Positions 52,669 to 62,727 of a DNA stretch of 64,000 nucleotides are shown here, in pieces (within the stretch, counting starts at the first letter, position 1; the number at the start of each line of letters is the position of its first letter). The stretch spans positions 225,222,490-225,286,489 of the forward strand of contig NC_090319.1 of assembly GCF_040869045.1 (NCBI RefSeq). The letters run 5' to 3'. A program made the translations under genes and the position numbers. This DNA comes from Eurosta solidaginis. Its lineage: Eukaryota > Arthropoda > Insecta > Diptera > Tephritidae. Under the pieces are notes generated by a model. It saw only the letters and a list, made by a program, of their open reading frames with translations, had not been told where the DNA came from and searched no databases.

Positions 52669-55600
52669 ACGAATCTTCTTCAAAAATATTAAAATCCATC
52701 TACTGCTTGAACCTTAATTATTCAGATTTTATTGAACTTCAATGTAGCGATTCCTACAAACCATGTACTTTTCTAGTAGATTCTCAAGCAGATATTTCTT
52801 TAATCAAAATTTCAAGTTTATCTCAAAATTGTAACTTTAATACTAACGAAATAACCAACATAACAGGCGTAACGCCTGAAACAATTTCAACTTTAGGAAC
52901 CTTAAAAACCAACTTAATTGCATATAAATTCTTAATACCGCATACTTTACATGTAGTTAACGACGATTTCAATATACCTTCAGACGGAATACTCGGCAAA
53001 GACTTTTTAAAATTTAATAAATGCATTATTAATTACGCAAGCGATAGCATAACCATTAATACCGGATTAGATAACGCAAATATACCAATTTTACACGGCA
53101 CAAGTAACGATTCTTTAATTATTCCTCCGAGATGTGAAGTTTATCGGTTATTTAAATTACCAAAATGCGATAATCCTGTTTTTGTAGACTCGCAAGAAAT
53201 CTGTAATGGTGTTTTTACGGCAAAGTGCATTGTTGACACAAATAATCCAGTTATAAAAATTTTAAATATTACTGACGAAGTAAAACATGTCAACAATTGC
53301 AATATCGTAACGGAAGATATCACCAACTACAATGTCTACAAAATCAATGAAACTTCAAAAGATCAAAAACGCTTAGAGGAATTAACGAAAATTTTGAAAA
53401 ATCAAATGCCGGGTTATGCTCAAAAACAATTACTAGATTTATGCTTAAAATATGCCGATGTACTCGCTTTAAAAACTGATCGTGTGACTTTAAATAACTT
53501 TTACGAACAAAAGCTACGTTTAACTGATAAAAATCCAGTCTATATAAAAAATTATCGTTTACCATATACACAACGTGAAGAAGTTAATAAACAAGTCGAA
53601 AATTTAATGCGAAATGATTTAATAGAACCCAGCTTTTCTAATTATAACAGCCCTTTAATTTTGGTGCCGAAAAAGGATCCTACAGGCCAAAAGTCTTACC
53701 GTATGTGCGTTGATTTCAGAGCAGTCAACAAAAAGCTTATCGCAGACAAATTTCCGTTGGCACGCGTAGACGACATACTCGACAATCTTGGCAGAGCCAA
53801 ATATTTTTCGACTTTAGATCTTTTTTCTGGTTTTCACCAAATACCACTTCATGTTAATTCTAGAGACGTTACATCTTTCAGTACAGATCGAGGAGCTTTT
53901 CGTTGGAAAGTTTTACCTTTCGGTTTAAATATAGCACCAAACTCTTTTTCACGTATGATGTCATTAGCATTTTCAGGCATTTCGCCAAATCAAGCTTTTA
54001 TGTACATTGACGATGTTATCGTCATCGGATGTAGCGAGACACATCACCTCAAAAATTTAGAAAAAGTTTTCGAAACCTGTAGAAAATTCAATTTAAAGTT
54101 AAATCCCAACAAATGCAATTTCCTTCGTTCTGAAGTAACTTTTTTAGGCCATAAATGCACCTCCAAAGGCCTGCTGCCAGATGACTCAAAAATAGACGCA
54201 ATTAAAAAATACACTAAGCCTAAAGACAAGGACGCTGTTAGGCGGTTCGTTGCATTTGCAAATTATTATAGGCGTTTTATACCTAACTTTGCGTCACTGG
54301 CAGCCCCTTTAAATCGTCTAAATCGGAAAAAAGTTGAATTTGTTTGGGATGATGCTTGCGAAAATGCTTTCGAAAAATTAAGATTATCATTAATGTCTCC
54401 TCAATTATTACAATACCCTGATTTTTCAAAAGAATTTATTATCACTGTAGATGCATCTAAGAGTGGTTGTGGCGCTATATTAAGCCAAAAGCATGGAGAT
54501 AATGACTTACCGATTTGCTTTGCATCAAAATCTTTCAATAAAGCCGAACAGAAAAAGGCAATCATAGAATTAGAACTTTTAGCAATACATTTTGCTATAA
54601 AACATTTTCGGCCGTATGTCTACGGTACACATTTCACGGTAAAATCAGACCATAGACCATTAGTTTATCTATTCAATATGAAAGATCCTTCCTCGAAACT
54701 CTCTAGAATCAGATTAGATTTATCAGAATACAATTTTACAATTGAATATATTAAAGGAAAATCGAATGTTGTGGCTGATGCTCTTTCGCGTATAAGTATA
54801 GACGAGATTAAAGATTCGACAAAACATGTTTTAGCCGTTAAAACGCGATTACAAACTAAACAACAAGAATTACAAAATGAAAAAATAAGTTTAAATGATA
54901 CGACCTCTAACGATAATAAAGTACAAGTTTATGATAAATTTTCATACGATTTTTCAAAAAAGATACCGCGAGTAAAATCAACAATACAATATAATAAACA
55001 TAAGGAGATCTCCAATTTACAAATTTATGCGCATTTAAAACATAAAAAATATAATTTACTTAATATCGTGACTGCTAACGAAATAACGAATTTAGATGAG
55101 TTACTTTCGAGGCTGGAAAAAGCAGCCGACAATCACAATATTAAACAATTAGAATGGCCAAAAAATGATATCTTTTTCAATAATTTTTCAATTACGAATT
55201 TTAAAATCCGCGGAAATGAAATTTTAAAATCATTACAAATAATATTGACGGACCCTGTAGAGACCGTAACAGACAAGGAACAGAAGCAAAAACTTATGAC
55301 AATTTATCACGAAGATCCATTGTTAGGAGGTCATTGCGGAACAAAAAGGTTATATGCCAAATTAAGAACTAAATATTACTGGAAAAACATGACACGTGAT
55401 ATAGCGAAATTTGTGAAAAATTGCAATAAATGTCTTTTAAATAAAGTGAGACCAAAAACAAAAGAAAATCTTGTCCTTACTCCAACACCCTGTAAACCAT
55501 TTGACATAGTGATCATCGATACAATAGGTCCACTTCCAGAATCAAACTATGGTAACAAGTTCGCTGTTACTATGATTTGTGACTTTTCTAAATACCTGGT

Positions 55601-56321
55601 AACAGTAGCTGTACCAGATAAATCAGCAAAAACTATCGCATGTGCTATTTTTGAAACCTTTATACTAACATATGGTACAATGAGAGCCATTAGATCCGAT
55701 TTAGGGACGGAATACAAAAATGAATTATTCTCGGAATTAACAAAACTTTTAAAAATTAATCATGATTTCTCAACAGCTTATCACCACGAAACTGTTGGTA
55801 CTGTTGAAAGAAACCATAGAGTCTTTAACGAATATTTACGTGCATATCTAGATGAAACATATTCAGATTGGGATACATATTTGAAATACTTTACATTTTT
55901 ACATAATACTACAAGCAGTTCGGTTTTTGATAATAAATTTACTCCTTTCGAATTAATATTTGGCAGAAAATCTACAATGCCACATGAATTACAAAAGGAA
56001 CAAATCGATCCGATCTATAATGTAGAAAATTATACAAAAGAACTAAAATATAGAATGCAAAAATCTCATAAAATGGCAAGAAATTTGATTAATAAACATA
56101 AAATTAGAAATAAAGAATTATACGATAAAACTGCTAAGCCTTTAGAAATTAAAATTAATGATAGGGTTTTAGTAGAAACAGAACCAAGAAATAAACATAG
56201 AAATATATATCAAGGTCCCTACATAATAAATAATATCGATGGACCAAATGTAAAAATTTTTGATGAAATTAATAAAATTGAAAAAATTGTACACAAAAAT
56301 CGTATACAAAAAATTAATTAA
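52611..56321 (+). CDS. Pol of the intact 412-like element: PR-RT-RNase H-INT
   Basis: The frame is open across the frameshift site and lacks an ATG at its beginning, so it is probably made as Gag-Pol. Counting from TTG 52707: protease-like motif LVDSQADISLI at ~23-33, with D-S-Q at 52779-52787 instead of D-S/T-G; RT (YRLPYTQREE, CVDFRAVNKKL, LDLFSGFHQIPL, YIDD near 433); RNase H (VDASKSGCGA ~581, KSDHRPLVYL, VVADALSRI); integrase HHCC (HEDPLLGGHCG … CNKCLLNK) ~867-910, Asp in IIDTIGPLP (~937), Asp in RSDLGTEY (~997), Glu in TVERNHRV (~1032); C-terminal QGPYII near 1170. Stop at 56319-56321, ~320 nt before the 3' LTR. No lesion visible. Confidence 0.93.
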   Translation, partial: RERPSGANTGGSESRFRQLNESSSKILKSIYCLNLNYSDFIELQCSDSYKPCTFLVDSQADISLIKISSLSQNCNFNTNEITNITGVTPETISTLGTLKTNLIAYKFLIPHTLHVVNDDFNIPSDGILGKDFLKFNKCIINYASDSITINTGLDNANIPILHGTSNDSLIIPPRCEVYRLFKLPKCDNPVFVDSQEICNGVFTAKCIVDTNNPVIKILNITDEVKHVNNCNIVTEDITNYNVYKINETSKDQKRLEELTKILKNQMPGYAQKQLLDLCLKYADVLALKTDRVTLNNFYEQKLRLTDKNPVYIKNYRLPYTQREEVNKQVENLMRNDLIEPSFSNYNSPLILVPKKDPTGQKSYRMCVDFRAVNKKLIADKFPLARVDDILDNLGRAKYFSTLDLFSGFHQIPLHVNSRDVTSFSTDRGAFRWKVLPFGLNIAPNSFSRMMSLAFSGISPNQAFMYIDDVIVIGCSETHHLKNLEKVFETCRKFNLKLNPNKCNFLRSEVTFLGHKCTSKGLLPDDSKIDAIKKYTKPKDKDAVRRFVAFANYYRRFIPNFASLAAPLNRLNRKKVEFVWDDACENAFEKLRLSLMSPQLLQYPDFSKEFIITVDASKSGCGAILSQKHGDNDLPICFASKSFNKAEQKKAIIELELLAIHFAIKHFRPYVYGTHFTVKSDHRPLVYLFNMKDPSSKLSRIRLDLSEYNFTIEYIKGKSNVVADALSRISIDEIKDSTKHVLAVKTRLQTKQQELQNEKISLNDTTSNDNKVQVYDKFSYDFSKKIPRVKSTIQYNKHKEISNLQIYAHLKHKKYNLLNIVTANEITNLDELLSRLEKAADNHNIKQLEWPKNDIFFNNFSITNFKIRGNEILKSLQIILTDPVETVTDKEQKQKLMTIYHEDPLLGGHCGTKRLYAKLRTKYYWKNMTRDIAKFVKNCNKCLLNKVRPKTKENLVLTPTPCKPFDIVIIDTIGPLPESNYGNKFAVTMICDFSKYLVTVAVPDKSAKTIACAIFETFILTYGTMRAIRSDLGTEYKNELFSELTKLLKINHDFSTAYHHETVGTVERNHRVFNEYLRAYLDETYSDWDTYLKYFTFLHNTTSSSVFDNKFTPFELIFGRKSTMPHELQKEQIDPIYNVENYTKELKYRMQKSHKMARNLINKHKIRNKELYDKTAKPLEIKINDRVLVETEPRNKHRNIYQGPYIINNIDGPNVKIFDEINKIEKIVHKNRIQKIN

Positions 56322-56584
56322 ATTGATAGCCGAAAATAATCTTTAAATATAAACCTACTTTAAGAACACGCCAATGAAGGCCAAACTAAACAAACTATTA
56401 ATGTTAATTCTTAATACGGCCTAATGTACAAAATTCATATGTTAAATTGAAATACTTAATAAATATATATTTACTCAATTTAATAATAAGCATATAAATA
56501 GTAACGGTTCACTTCAAACTAAAAACATTATTTTTTACATATTTCATTTTCTTATAAATTTATATCTTAACCCTAGTAAAGCCT
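56322..56584 (+). other. 3' untranslated region of the intact 412-like element
   Basis: AT-rich, no env or other gene. Confidence 0.7.
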
Positions 56585-56644
56585 AAAGAAGAATGTGGCA
56601 AGACTGATCACCTTGCCAAATTCTTCTTTTCCAAAGGGGGATGA
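56585..56644 (+). other. pre-PPT hairpin and polypurine tract, intact 412-like element
   Basis: 10 bp stem (56585-56594 with 56620-56629), 2x2 internal loop (GT/AA), 6 bp stem GGCAAG/CTTGCC (56597-56602 with 56612-56617), 9 nt loop. The PPT aaagggggatga (56633-56644) follows directly and touches the 3' LTR. Confidence 0.85.
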
Positions 56645-57203
56645 TGTAGCGTCATGTAGTGCCAGCCAACTAAAAACTAAAATAAAACTAAAAACTAAAA
56701 TAGCTGGCATCACCCCCACATGCAACCATGCATGTATGCACTTGGTGTTACTGGGTGAGAGAGTCGAATGACGGAGAGAATTCTGATTGGCTGAATCTTC
56801 CGTTACTCGACTCTATCACGCCACTGCATCATGCGATTTTACCGCTATGCACTTTTGGCATAGCGGCAGGGCCGCTTTGAAGCTTCAGCTTTTTTCCACA
56901 GTTTTCAGTTTGAAATGAGCCGGTGAACGCGTCACTTAAGCGCGCATTAAAGACATAAGTGAAGGTAGAAATAAAATATTGAAAATAGTTTGAACTAAAA
57001 AGAAACTACAAGTAAAAGTGGTTTTGTTATAATTGACTAAAGAAAGAAAAGAGTGTGTGTTTAACTTAAGAAACGATAACTAAAGAAATTTTAATAAAAC
57101 AAACTAAACAGAAAGAAATTAAAAATAGTTTTATTGCGGGTGTGTGTCGGTGCGCTGGGGGCTGCAAGCCCAAAGTTGAGTGGCATCAGCATGCCACTTT
57201 ACA
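56645..57203 (+). repeat. 3' LTR of the intact 412-like element
   Basis: 559 bp, matching the 5' LTR except for one missing A near the AATAAA. Followed by the ACAG target copy. Confidence 0.94.
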
Positions 57204-57435
57204 ACAGGTTGAAGACATGTGCTAAATATTTGAAACCCTCTTTCCCTAGGCTTTTAAGCATCGGCATGGCTATGCCGTCTGGGCCCACTGCTTTGGAAGG
57301 TTTAGCATGACCGGTGGCATCCTCAACCTCTTTGGCGGTGATGGTAATTGGTGACGCGCTGAACTTATGTTTACGTGCGTGTCTGTTGGCCCTCCGTCTA
57401 TTTTTGTCGACCGTAGAATGCATTATGTCGCGCAT
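57204..57435 (-). mobile_element. jockey-like unit 5, continuation (RT N-terminal part)
   Basis: Resumes at acaggttgaag exactly where unit 5 broke at 48583. Encodes ITITAKEVEDATGHAKPSKA and the basic stretch RRRANRHARKHK. Beyond 57430 it continues into upstream jockey linker sequence rather than a (CAA)n tail, so this is the 5'-most end of the array. Confidence 0.85.
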
Positions 57436-58197
57436 TTTTTTGCATCCGACAACACTTTGTCGCCAAAGATGATGGAAACTTTATCATTGTGCCTAGACGG
57501 ATTCGATAGGGACTTTACAGTGGACCAAAGTTTACCTACACCGGCAGAGAGGTTACAACCGCTTAGGTGCTCCTCCCATTTCGCCCCCTTGTGTTCATAC
57601 GACCCCCATAGATCGTGATGTCGGGATCAAATACATGATATTGCACAGTGTGGTGTATGATAAACGCGAGGCCGCCTCCATTTCCGCTCTCGCGATCTTT
57701 TCTGTGGACATTATAACCAGAACAGGTCTGCAATGCAGATCTTGCTGTGAGTTTAGTCTCTTGATTCTCAGCAATGCGGATGTTGTGCCGCTTCATGAAG
57801 TCGACTATCTCCGTGATCTTCCCAGTTAATCCATTACAGTTTAACTGCAGAATTCTGTAACTGCAGAGTCGTCACTCTGGGAGTAAGTGACGGGTGACTA
57901 CGCCTGGGTTGCGGAAGGCCAGAACGCGATTGCTGTTGAGGCCCTGGGACTGGACGTCCTTGGGTAGGCATTGGGGTGCCCGGTGTATTTGGGTATGCGG
58001 CCTGGCAACATGGCGCAATGCAACCCGTCGGGGGGTTGCCGTCGCGGAGACCAGAACATCGAGGAAAGTGGCACCGTCCATGGTAGGAGCTGCATTGGGC
58101 GGATGTCGCAAACGTATATATTCTGTGCTGGCAAACGGTGCAAAGGGAGGTAGGGACTACGAATCTGTTTCCCTGACCTACACAATTGCTGCCGGAA

Positions 58198-58233
<36 letters not shown>

Positions 58234-59529
58234 GACGGTGGCTGGGGCTGACGCTGAGGCGCAGACTACGGGACGTCCTTGGACGTGAACAGCAAGGAGC
58301 CACAAAAGATTTATAAAAGTTACGTGGACGTCTGGTTTTGGGGTCTAGCCCAGAACAACCTGTCCGAAGCAACCATCCCTTACACGAGACACACTGACAA
58401 GATTATGACCGTCCTAAAAAAGATTCTTTTCCGGCAGATGCAGCAAAACGATTTCTCAGGACCTTCCCGGAGCAAGAGAATATGGAGCAGTCCCGCTGCA
58501 AGAAGGCTGCTGGGAGGATGACAAATTGTAGGAGCGACGCAACAAATTAAATGGGGTTAACTGAAATGGCAGTCCTTGGTCGGGAAAAATCCAGAGTCGC
58601 TCCGGTACATAGAACCGCCGGCCTTGGGAAGCGCATTTTTTCGCATCCGACAGCACTTTGTCGCCAAAGGCGATGGAAACTTTGTCATTGTACCTAGACG
58701 GATTCGATAGGGACTTTACAGTGGACCAAAGTTTACCTACACCGGCAGAGAGGTTACAACCGCTTAGGTGCTCCTCCCATTTCGCCCGCTTGTGTTTATC
58801 CACAAGCAATCTGATGCGTTGGTTTATATCTCTCGCTAAACTTGCGGCCTCTGCTGGGAAGTGTGGCCGAATTTCGGGAATTCTACCGGCGGGAATGAAA
58901 CGAGCCGAGGCAGATTCAATGACCTTGCGGAAAGCACGCTCCCCTTGGCGGGCATCAGTTGGGATATGGAGGGCAGCAAATCGGTTGTCTGTAAAGGATT
59001 TGTAATCGTCCCACTTTCCTTTTTTAAAGTTAATGAAAGTGCGTTTTTCTACGACGATGAAGTCGATGGGACGCTCGCAGGAAATAAGTATAGGCAGGTT
59101 GTCGGATGCCAATGTTACCATCGGCTGCCAGTTGACGCAGTTTACGAATTCTGCGCTCACGGATGAAATATCCGGCGAACTGTGACAGCTTCCTACCATA
59201 CGTGTGGGGCGTCTCCGTTTATAGTTCAGAACGTTGTTTCTTCTATTTGATCTGCTAACATCTCACCCCTACTGTCCACCCGCAAGTTTGAATGCCATAG
59301 ATCGTGATGGGCATTGAAATCGCCTATGATAATGCGATTGTTTCCAGTGAGTACGCCGCTGATATCAGGGCGGTATCCACTGGGGCAACAGGTGACAGGA
59401 GGGATGTAGATGTTGATGATTTCTAGATTTGCATCGCCCGACCTGACAGTTAATCCTTGACGTTCTAAGACACTGTCCCTGCGGTCGATGTCGGGATCAA
59501 ATATATGATATTGCACAGTGTGGTGTATG
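57436..59529 (-). pseudogene. rearranged jockey-like 5' region: ORF1 end, AP endonuclease, linker in mosaic order
   Basis: Minus-strand pieces by position: 57436-57600 linker; 57601-57830 AP-endonuclease N-terminus (MKRHNIRIAENQETKLTARS, GGGLAFIIHH); 57830-58310 Pro-rich region before the endonuclease, containing a 33 G run; 58310-58630 end of ORF1-like sequence (TGCSGLDPKTRRP); 58631-59200 linker again (KGKWDDYKSFTDNRFAAL, PAGRIPEIRPHFPAEAA); 59200-59529 AP-endonuclease C-part (IIIGDFNAHHDLWHS). The linker and the endonuclease segment gatattgcacagtgtggtg thus occur twice, showing two overlapping jockey 5' regions joined by rearrangement. All fragments are broken. Confidence 0.8.
58200..58232. 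repeat. 33 bp poly-G run
   Basis: An uninterrupted run of 33 G in a region coding Pro-rich sequence on the minus strand. It could be a real expansion, a G-quadruplex former, or an assembly/consensus artefact. Confidence 0.85.
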
Positions 59530-60214
59530 TGAGCAGGAAAGGATACAACATCTTCTGATAGCTACTGGTGTTCCTCGGGGAAATGGGCAAGTGGAGTGCA
59601 TACATAAAATAATCTGTCCAATGTTAACTAAATTATGTGCTGGTGATCCGAGCCAATGGTATAAACACCTTGAGAGGGTCCAGCAGACCATCAATAGTAC
59701 GCGGCCCCGTAGCACTAAAGTAACACCCTTCAGGTTGTTGACCGGGGTCGAAATGCGAGATAACCCCGTCGCTGAATTAGACCAGCTTCTGGAAGATGCA
59801 TCTATCAGAGTTCTAGACGGTGAGCGGGAAAGCCTACTCAAAGAGGCGCAGGAGAACATCAGTAAGATCCAACAAGAAAATCGGCGATCCTTTGACAAAA
59901 ATCGAAAGGAAGTGGTAAAATACAAAATTGACGAGTTGGTGGCCATTAAAAGGACGCGATTTAGCGCTGGACTAAAACTGAGGCCGAAGTTTCTTGGACC
60001 CTATAAGATCACTAAGGTTTTATCCCACGATAGGTATGAGGTGCGGAAGGTTGGGGACCACGAGGGCCCGGGTAGTACGGTCACGGTAGCTGAATATCTA
60101 AAGAAATGGGAGTCTACATCCGAGTCGTCACAGGGGTCATCACTCGATCCGAATGACGAGTCAGGAGGGCCGAATGTGGGATTGGGTGGCAACACCAGTA
60201 GACGACGACCCTGA
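59530..60214 (+). pseudogene. integrase C-terminal half of element C Pol
   Basis: Begins around CEQE and HLLIATGVPRGNGQVECI (the Glu-bearing helix of the integrase core), then TINSTRPRSTKVTPFRLLTG, a helical linker and a C-terminal domain with LRPKFLGPYKITKVL (GPY/F) ending in VGLGGNTSRRRP at 60214. Reading is open for more than 200 codons. The last 13 codons lie inside the 3' LTR. It picks up a few residues after the segment at 37449-37489. The jockey endonuclease fragment joins it at ~59529. Confidence 0.85.
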
Positions 60215-60324
60215 AACTAGCCAGACTACCACACTGGTTTACGGCTGCAAATACTGTTTTACTTGCCGATAGTTAAAAAAAAGAATCAGAGTTAGTAAAA
60301 CCCCTAAACTGAAACTAAAACTAA

Positions 60325-61865
60325 TGCCCCTATTACCGTTTACAACTCAACTCTGGTTGGGTTGAAATTTCGCAATTTGGTACTACAGACTACAACTCAA
60401 CCTATTAAAAAAAAAATGTCGGTTGAGTTGTCTAGTCTAACAACTTTTTGTGGCATTACCGTTTACAACCTTGTGTTGGTGTAGTTGTCAAAGACGTCAA
60501 AATCTTACAACTGATTACTAGCAGTTATCTCATACAATTTTGCAGTTGTTTTGAAAAAAGTTTAAGTTTTAGAAGACGGTTCACCACCTAATTTTTAACA
60601 AAAATTTTCAAAGTTGGTATCAAAAGATACGTTTCGACCTCCGATTTTAGAATCCAAAAACAAAAATTAAAAATTTAATTTCAGTTATATCATTTCGGTT
60701 CAAATTTTCATGTAATTGTATTTTGACAGATTTTTTGTACACACTAATGCAGAAAGGCGTTGGACCCATCCAGGGTTATTTTTACAAATCGCGGCCAAAG
60801 GCCGCCAACGCAAAAAGATGTTCTGTGCAAAAAAACTGGATCGAGCCTCATATTTCGGACCCTCGGGCCATTTTGTGGGTTTCTGTAAATATCTTTCGCC
60901 AGAAATAAAATTTTTAATTTCTGCTTTCGAATCCTAAAAACGAAACGCTTCTTTTGATACCAAATTTGATAAGAGTTAGATGGTGCACGGCCTCATAAAA
61001 CTTTACCAAAAAAAAAACAAAAAATTTAAAGCCGGTAGTTAAACCTTTTTTAATCAAACAATATTCAACAATTTTGTACACATTTATAGACAAAACAACG
61101 TTTAAACGAAGGATTACATTAAATAACTTTTTGACTTTGTGGAGCGACATTCCGAAGTTGGACGGGGCTGGCCGCATTTCGGATGCAGCCAAAATAGGTG
61201 AAATTATGCGAACGTGAGTCCCATTGATACTAATCACTACTCCTAGGAATCCCGTTTTAGAGTAAAATACAATTTTTGCTTTTTAGGTTTTAATCCAATT
61301 CGCACAAATATGCTCCTCAATAATATCTAAAACCAGTCCAACACCAAATTCATTTCCACAGCATTTTTTGTAGCTGCAATCAGCAGGAATCTGAGTATTT
61401 TAAAATAGGGGTACAGTCTTCTCTCGAAAGCGTTTGCGGAAATGGTCCTTAATTTTGTTTAGTAATGAGCAAACTGCTTCCTTTCAAATCTGCAAAATAA
61501 CTTCATTTGAAGCTCACCATTTGTCATTTAAACATTTTCTTACTTGGGATTGGAATGATCACGCGCATATTTTCCGTATTCGCGCCATGTCAATCACCAA
61601 CATTTTCTTCAATATAAAATGGATTACATATCATATAATATGTTTTAATAACAAAATCACTTTTGCAAATGCTTAAATTTCTGCCACAAATTACCAGCTG
61701 TTCATTTATCTGTCAAATCATCACTTTCCTAGGTTGGCAACACCAATTCAACTTCAACTGAAATAATTTGTAATTCGTAATACCAAACAGGAGTTGAGTT
61801 TTCTGAAAGTTGAGTTGTTTTAATTACAACCCAACTAAGTTGAGCTGTATACCGTTATAGGGGCA
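60325..61865 (-). mobile_element. PIF/Harbinger-like DNA transposon, copy 1
   Basis: Terminal inverted repeats TGCCCCTATTACCG and TGCCCCTATAACGG (inward), continuing to ~27 bp of similarity. The flanks are TAA (60322-60324) and TGA (61866-61868); removing the TGA restores the C LTR order seen at 28918-28935, so the TSD is 3 bp as expected for PIF/Harbinger. A minus-strand transposase remnant includes INGTHV (61212-61229), matching the family's IDGTH motif with Asp changed to Asn. The GC palindrome GCGGCCaaaGGCCGC lies near 60793-60807. Confidence 0.72.
60914..61690 (-). pseudogene. Harbinger-like transposase remnant (copy 1)
   Basis: Minus-strand fragments only. One frame (61237-60914) reads ISINGTHVRIISP then MRPAPSNFGMSLHKVKKLF. 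Upstream (61690-61260) helical codons can be followed through stops and shifts (e.g. LLIAATKNAVEMNLVLDWF, then a stop). Harbinger DDE transposases have G-x-IDGTH at the first catalytic Asp; the Asn here would abolish catalysis. Assignment rests on this motif plus TIR and TSD. Confidence 0.55.
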
Positions 61866-61894
61866 TGAGCTTGTGCTACAGTTACAAAATCTAT

Positions 61895-62670
61895 TGCCGT
61901 CTTTCACTGAGTTTTACAGCTCCGGCTCACGCTCAATTCTCGCGGGAATGCTCTGGATCATTGAGAGACTTGAGAAGCAGATGTGAAATTTTCGCAAACG
62001 TGAAATGTTATAGGTAGATGTCGCCGCTGTTTTTCATTTAAATCACACGGCGAAAGGCTAAGCAGCGACATCTATTTTTGAAAAAGTAGGTATATTAAAG
62101 GCCGCGTTGCCAACCTAAAAAGCAGTAATTAATAAATTAGCCGTGTTTTTTTATACACGCGTATACGTTTACGTTTGCACGTGAAAAAAACGCCTATCCT
62201 CGCTTAGATAATGCTTAGGAGATCCATCTAGCGGCAGTGGCTAAACAACTAGCTACAGCAGCAGGGTGTACCGAAAAGCGGAGACACAACCCTCTGCTGT
62301 ATGCCTCTGTATAACATATAGCTAAATCAGTTGCGATGAATTGTGGACACACATAGAATACATAGAATTAGTGTAGAGGGTGAAGCAAAAACACATATTT
62401 CAGTTACATCTTAGTATAATGCGTATTGAAATTTAGTAGTGCACATTTTATGCGCAGCAACTTCAGAGGTGTATTTAAAATTTGACGCTTACCAGTCCAT
62501 ATAAAGTATAAGCGTATAGACGTTTACGTGTAAAAAAAAAAACACAGCTATTATCTGGCTCACAAATTGAACCAGACTTCTATCTGGATTTATCTGGCTC
62601 AAATCGTTGTTGTTGCATTTACATGCAAAATTATTTATCTGGCTCAGGATTTTGCCACCGGATGATAGCT
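61895..62670. mobile_element. unassigned 776 bp insertion in the element C 3' LTR
   Basis: Alignment with the 5' LTR shows extra DNA between ctat (61891-61894) and tatgtaaaac (62671), with a possible TAT duplication. It contains two similar segments (62157-62195 and 62511-62550: gcgtata-cgttta-cgt…aaaaaa) and tatctggctca repeated near 62551, 62598 and 62636. No TIR and no coding region recognised. Confidence 0.6.
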
Positions 62671-62727
62671 TATGTAAAACTTAAAGAAATCTATGTTAAA
62701 AACTAATGAAATCTATGTAAAAACTAA

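Larger units (their letters stand above)
48584..57203 (+). mobile_element. intact 412/mdg1-like LTR retrotransposon
   Basis: LTRs of 560 bp (48584-49143) and 559 bp (56645-57203) differ, by eye, by one base in an A-run. Target duplication ACAG at 48580-48583 and 57204-57207. PBS TGGCGACCGTGACG, ~2.3 kb leader, gag 404 codons, pol >1200 codons in the -1 frame, pre-PPT hairpin and PPT are all present and uninterrupted; no env. 4 bp TSD, PBS type and pol similarity place it in the 412/mdg1 lineage. It inserted into jockey unit 5 very recently and is probably competent to move. Confidence 0.94.
60175..62719 (+). repeat. 3' LTR of element C, split by insertions
   Basis: LTR pieces matching the 5' LTR: 60175-60324, 61869-61894 and 62674-62719, interrupted by Harbinger copy 1, a 776 bp insert and, at its right edge, Harbinger copy 2. 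The last ~110 bp are expected beyond the window. Clear substitutions against 28774-29121 indicate age. Confidence 0.82.

Noticed and set aside
56322..56584. An env gene (errantivirus-like) after pol in the 412-like element
   Set aside because: Only ~260 bp of AT-rich DNA without any long frame separates pol from the pre-PPT hairpin. Element B likewise has only 11 nt between pol and LTR.
57894..58316. Gly- and Pro-rich open frames across the G-run
   Set aside because: Created by the homopolymer in all frames; the underlying sequence is decayed jockey 5' region.
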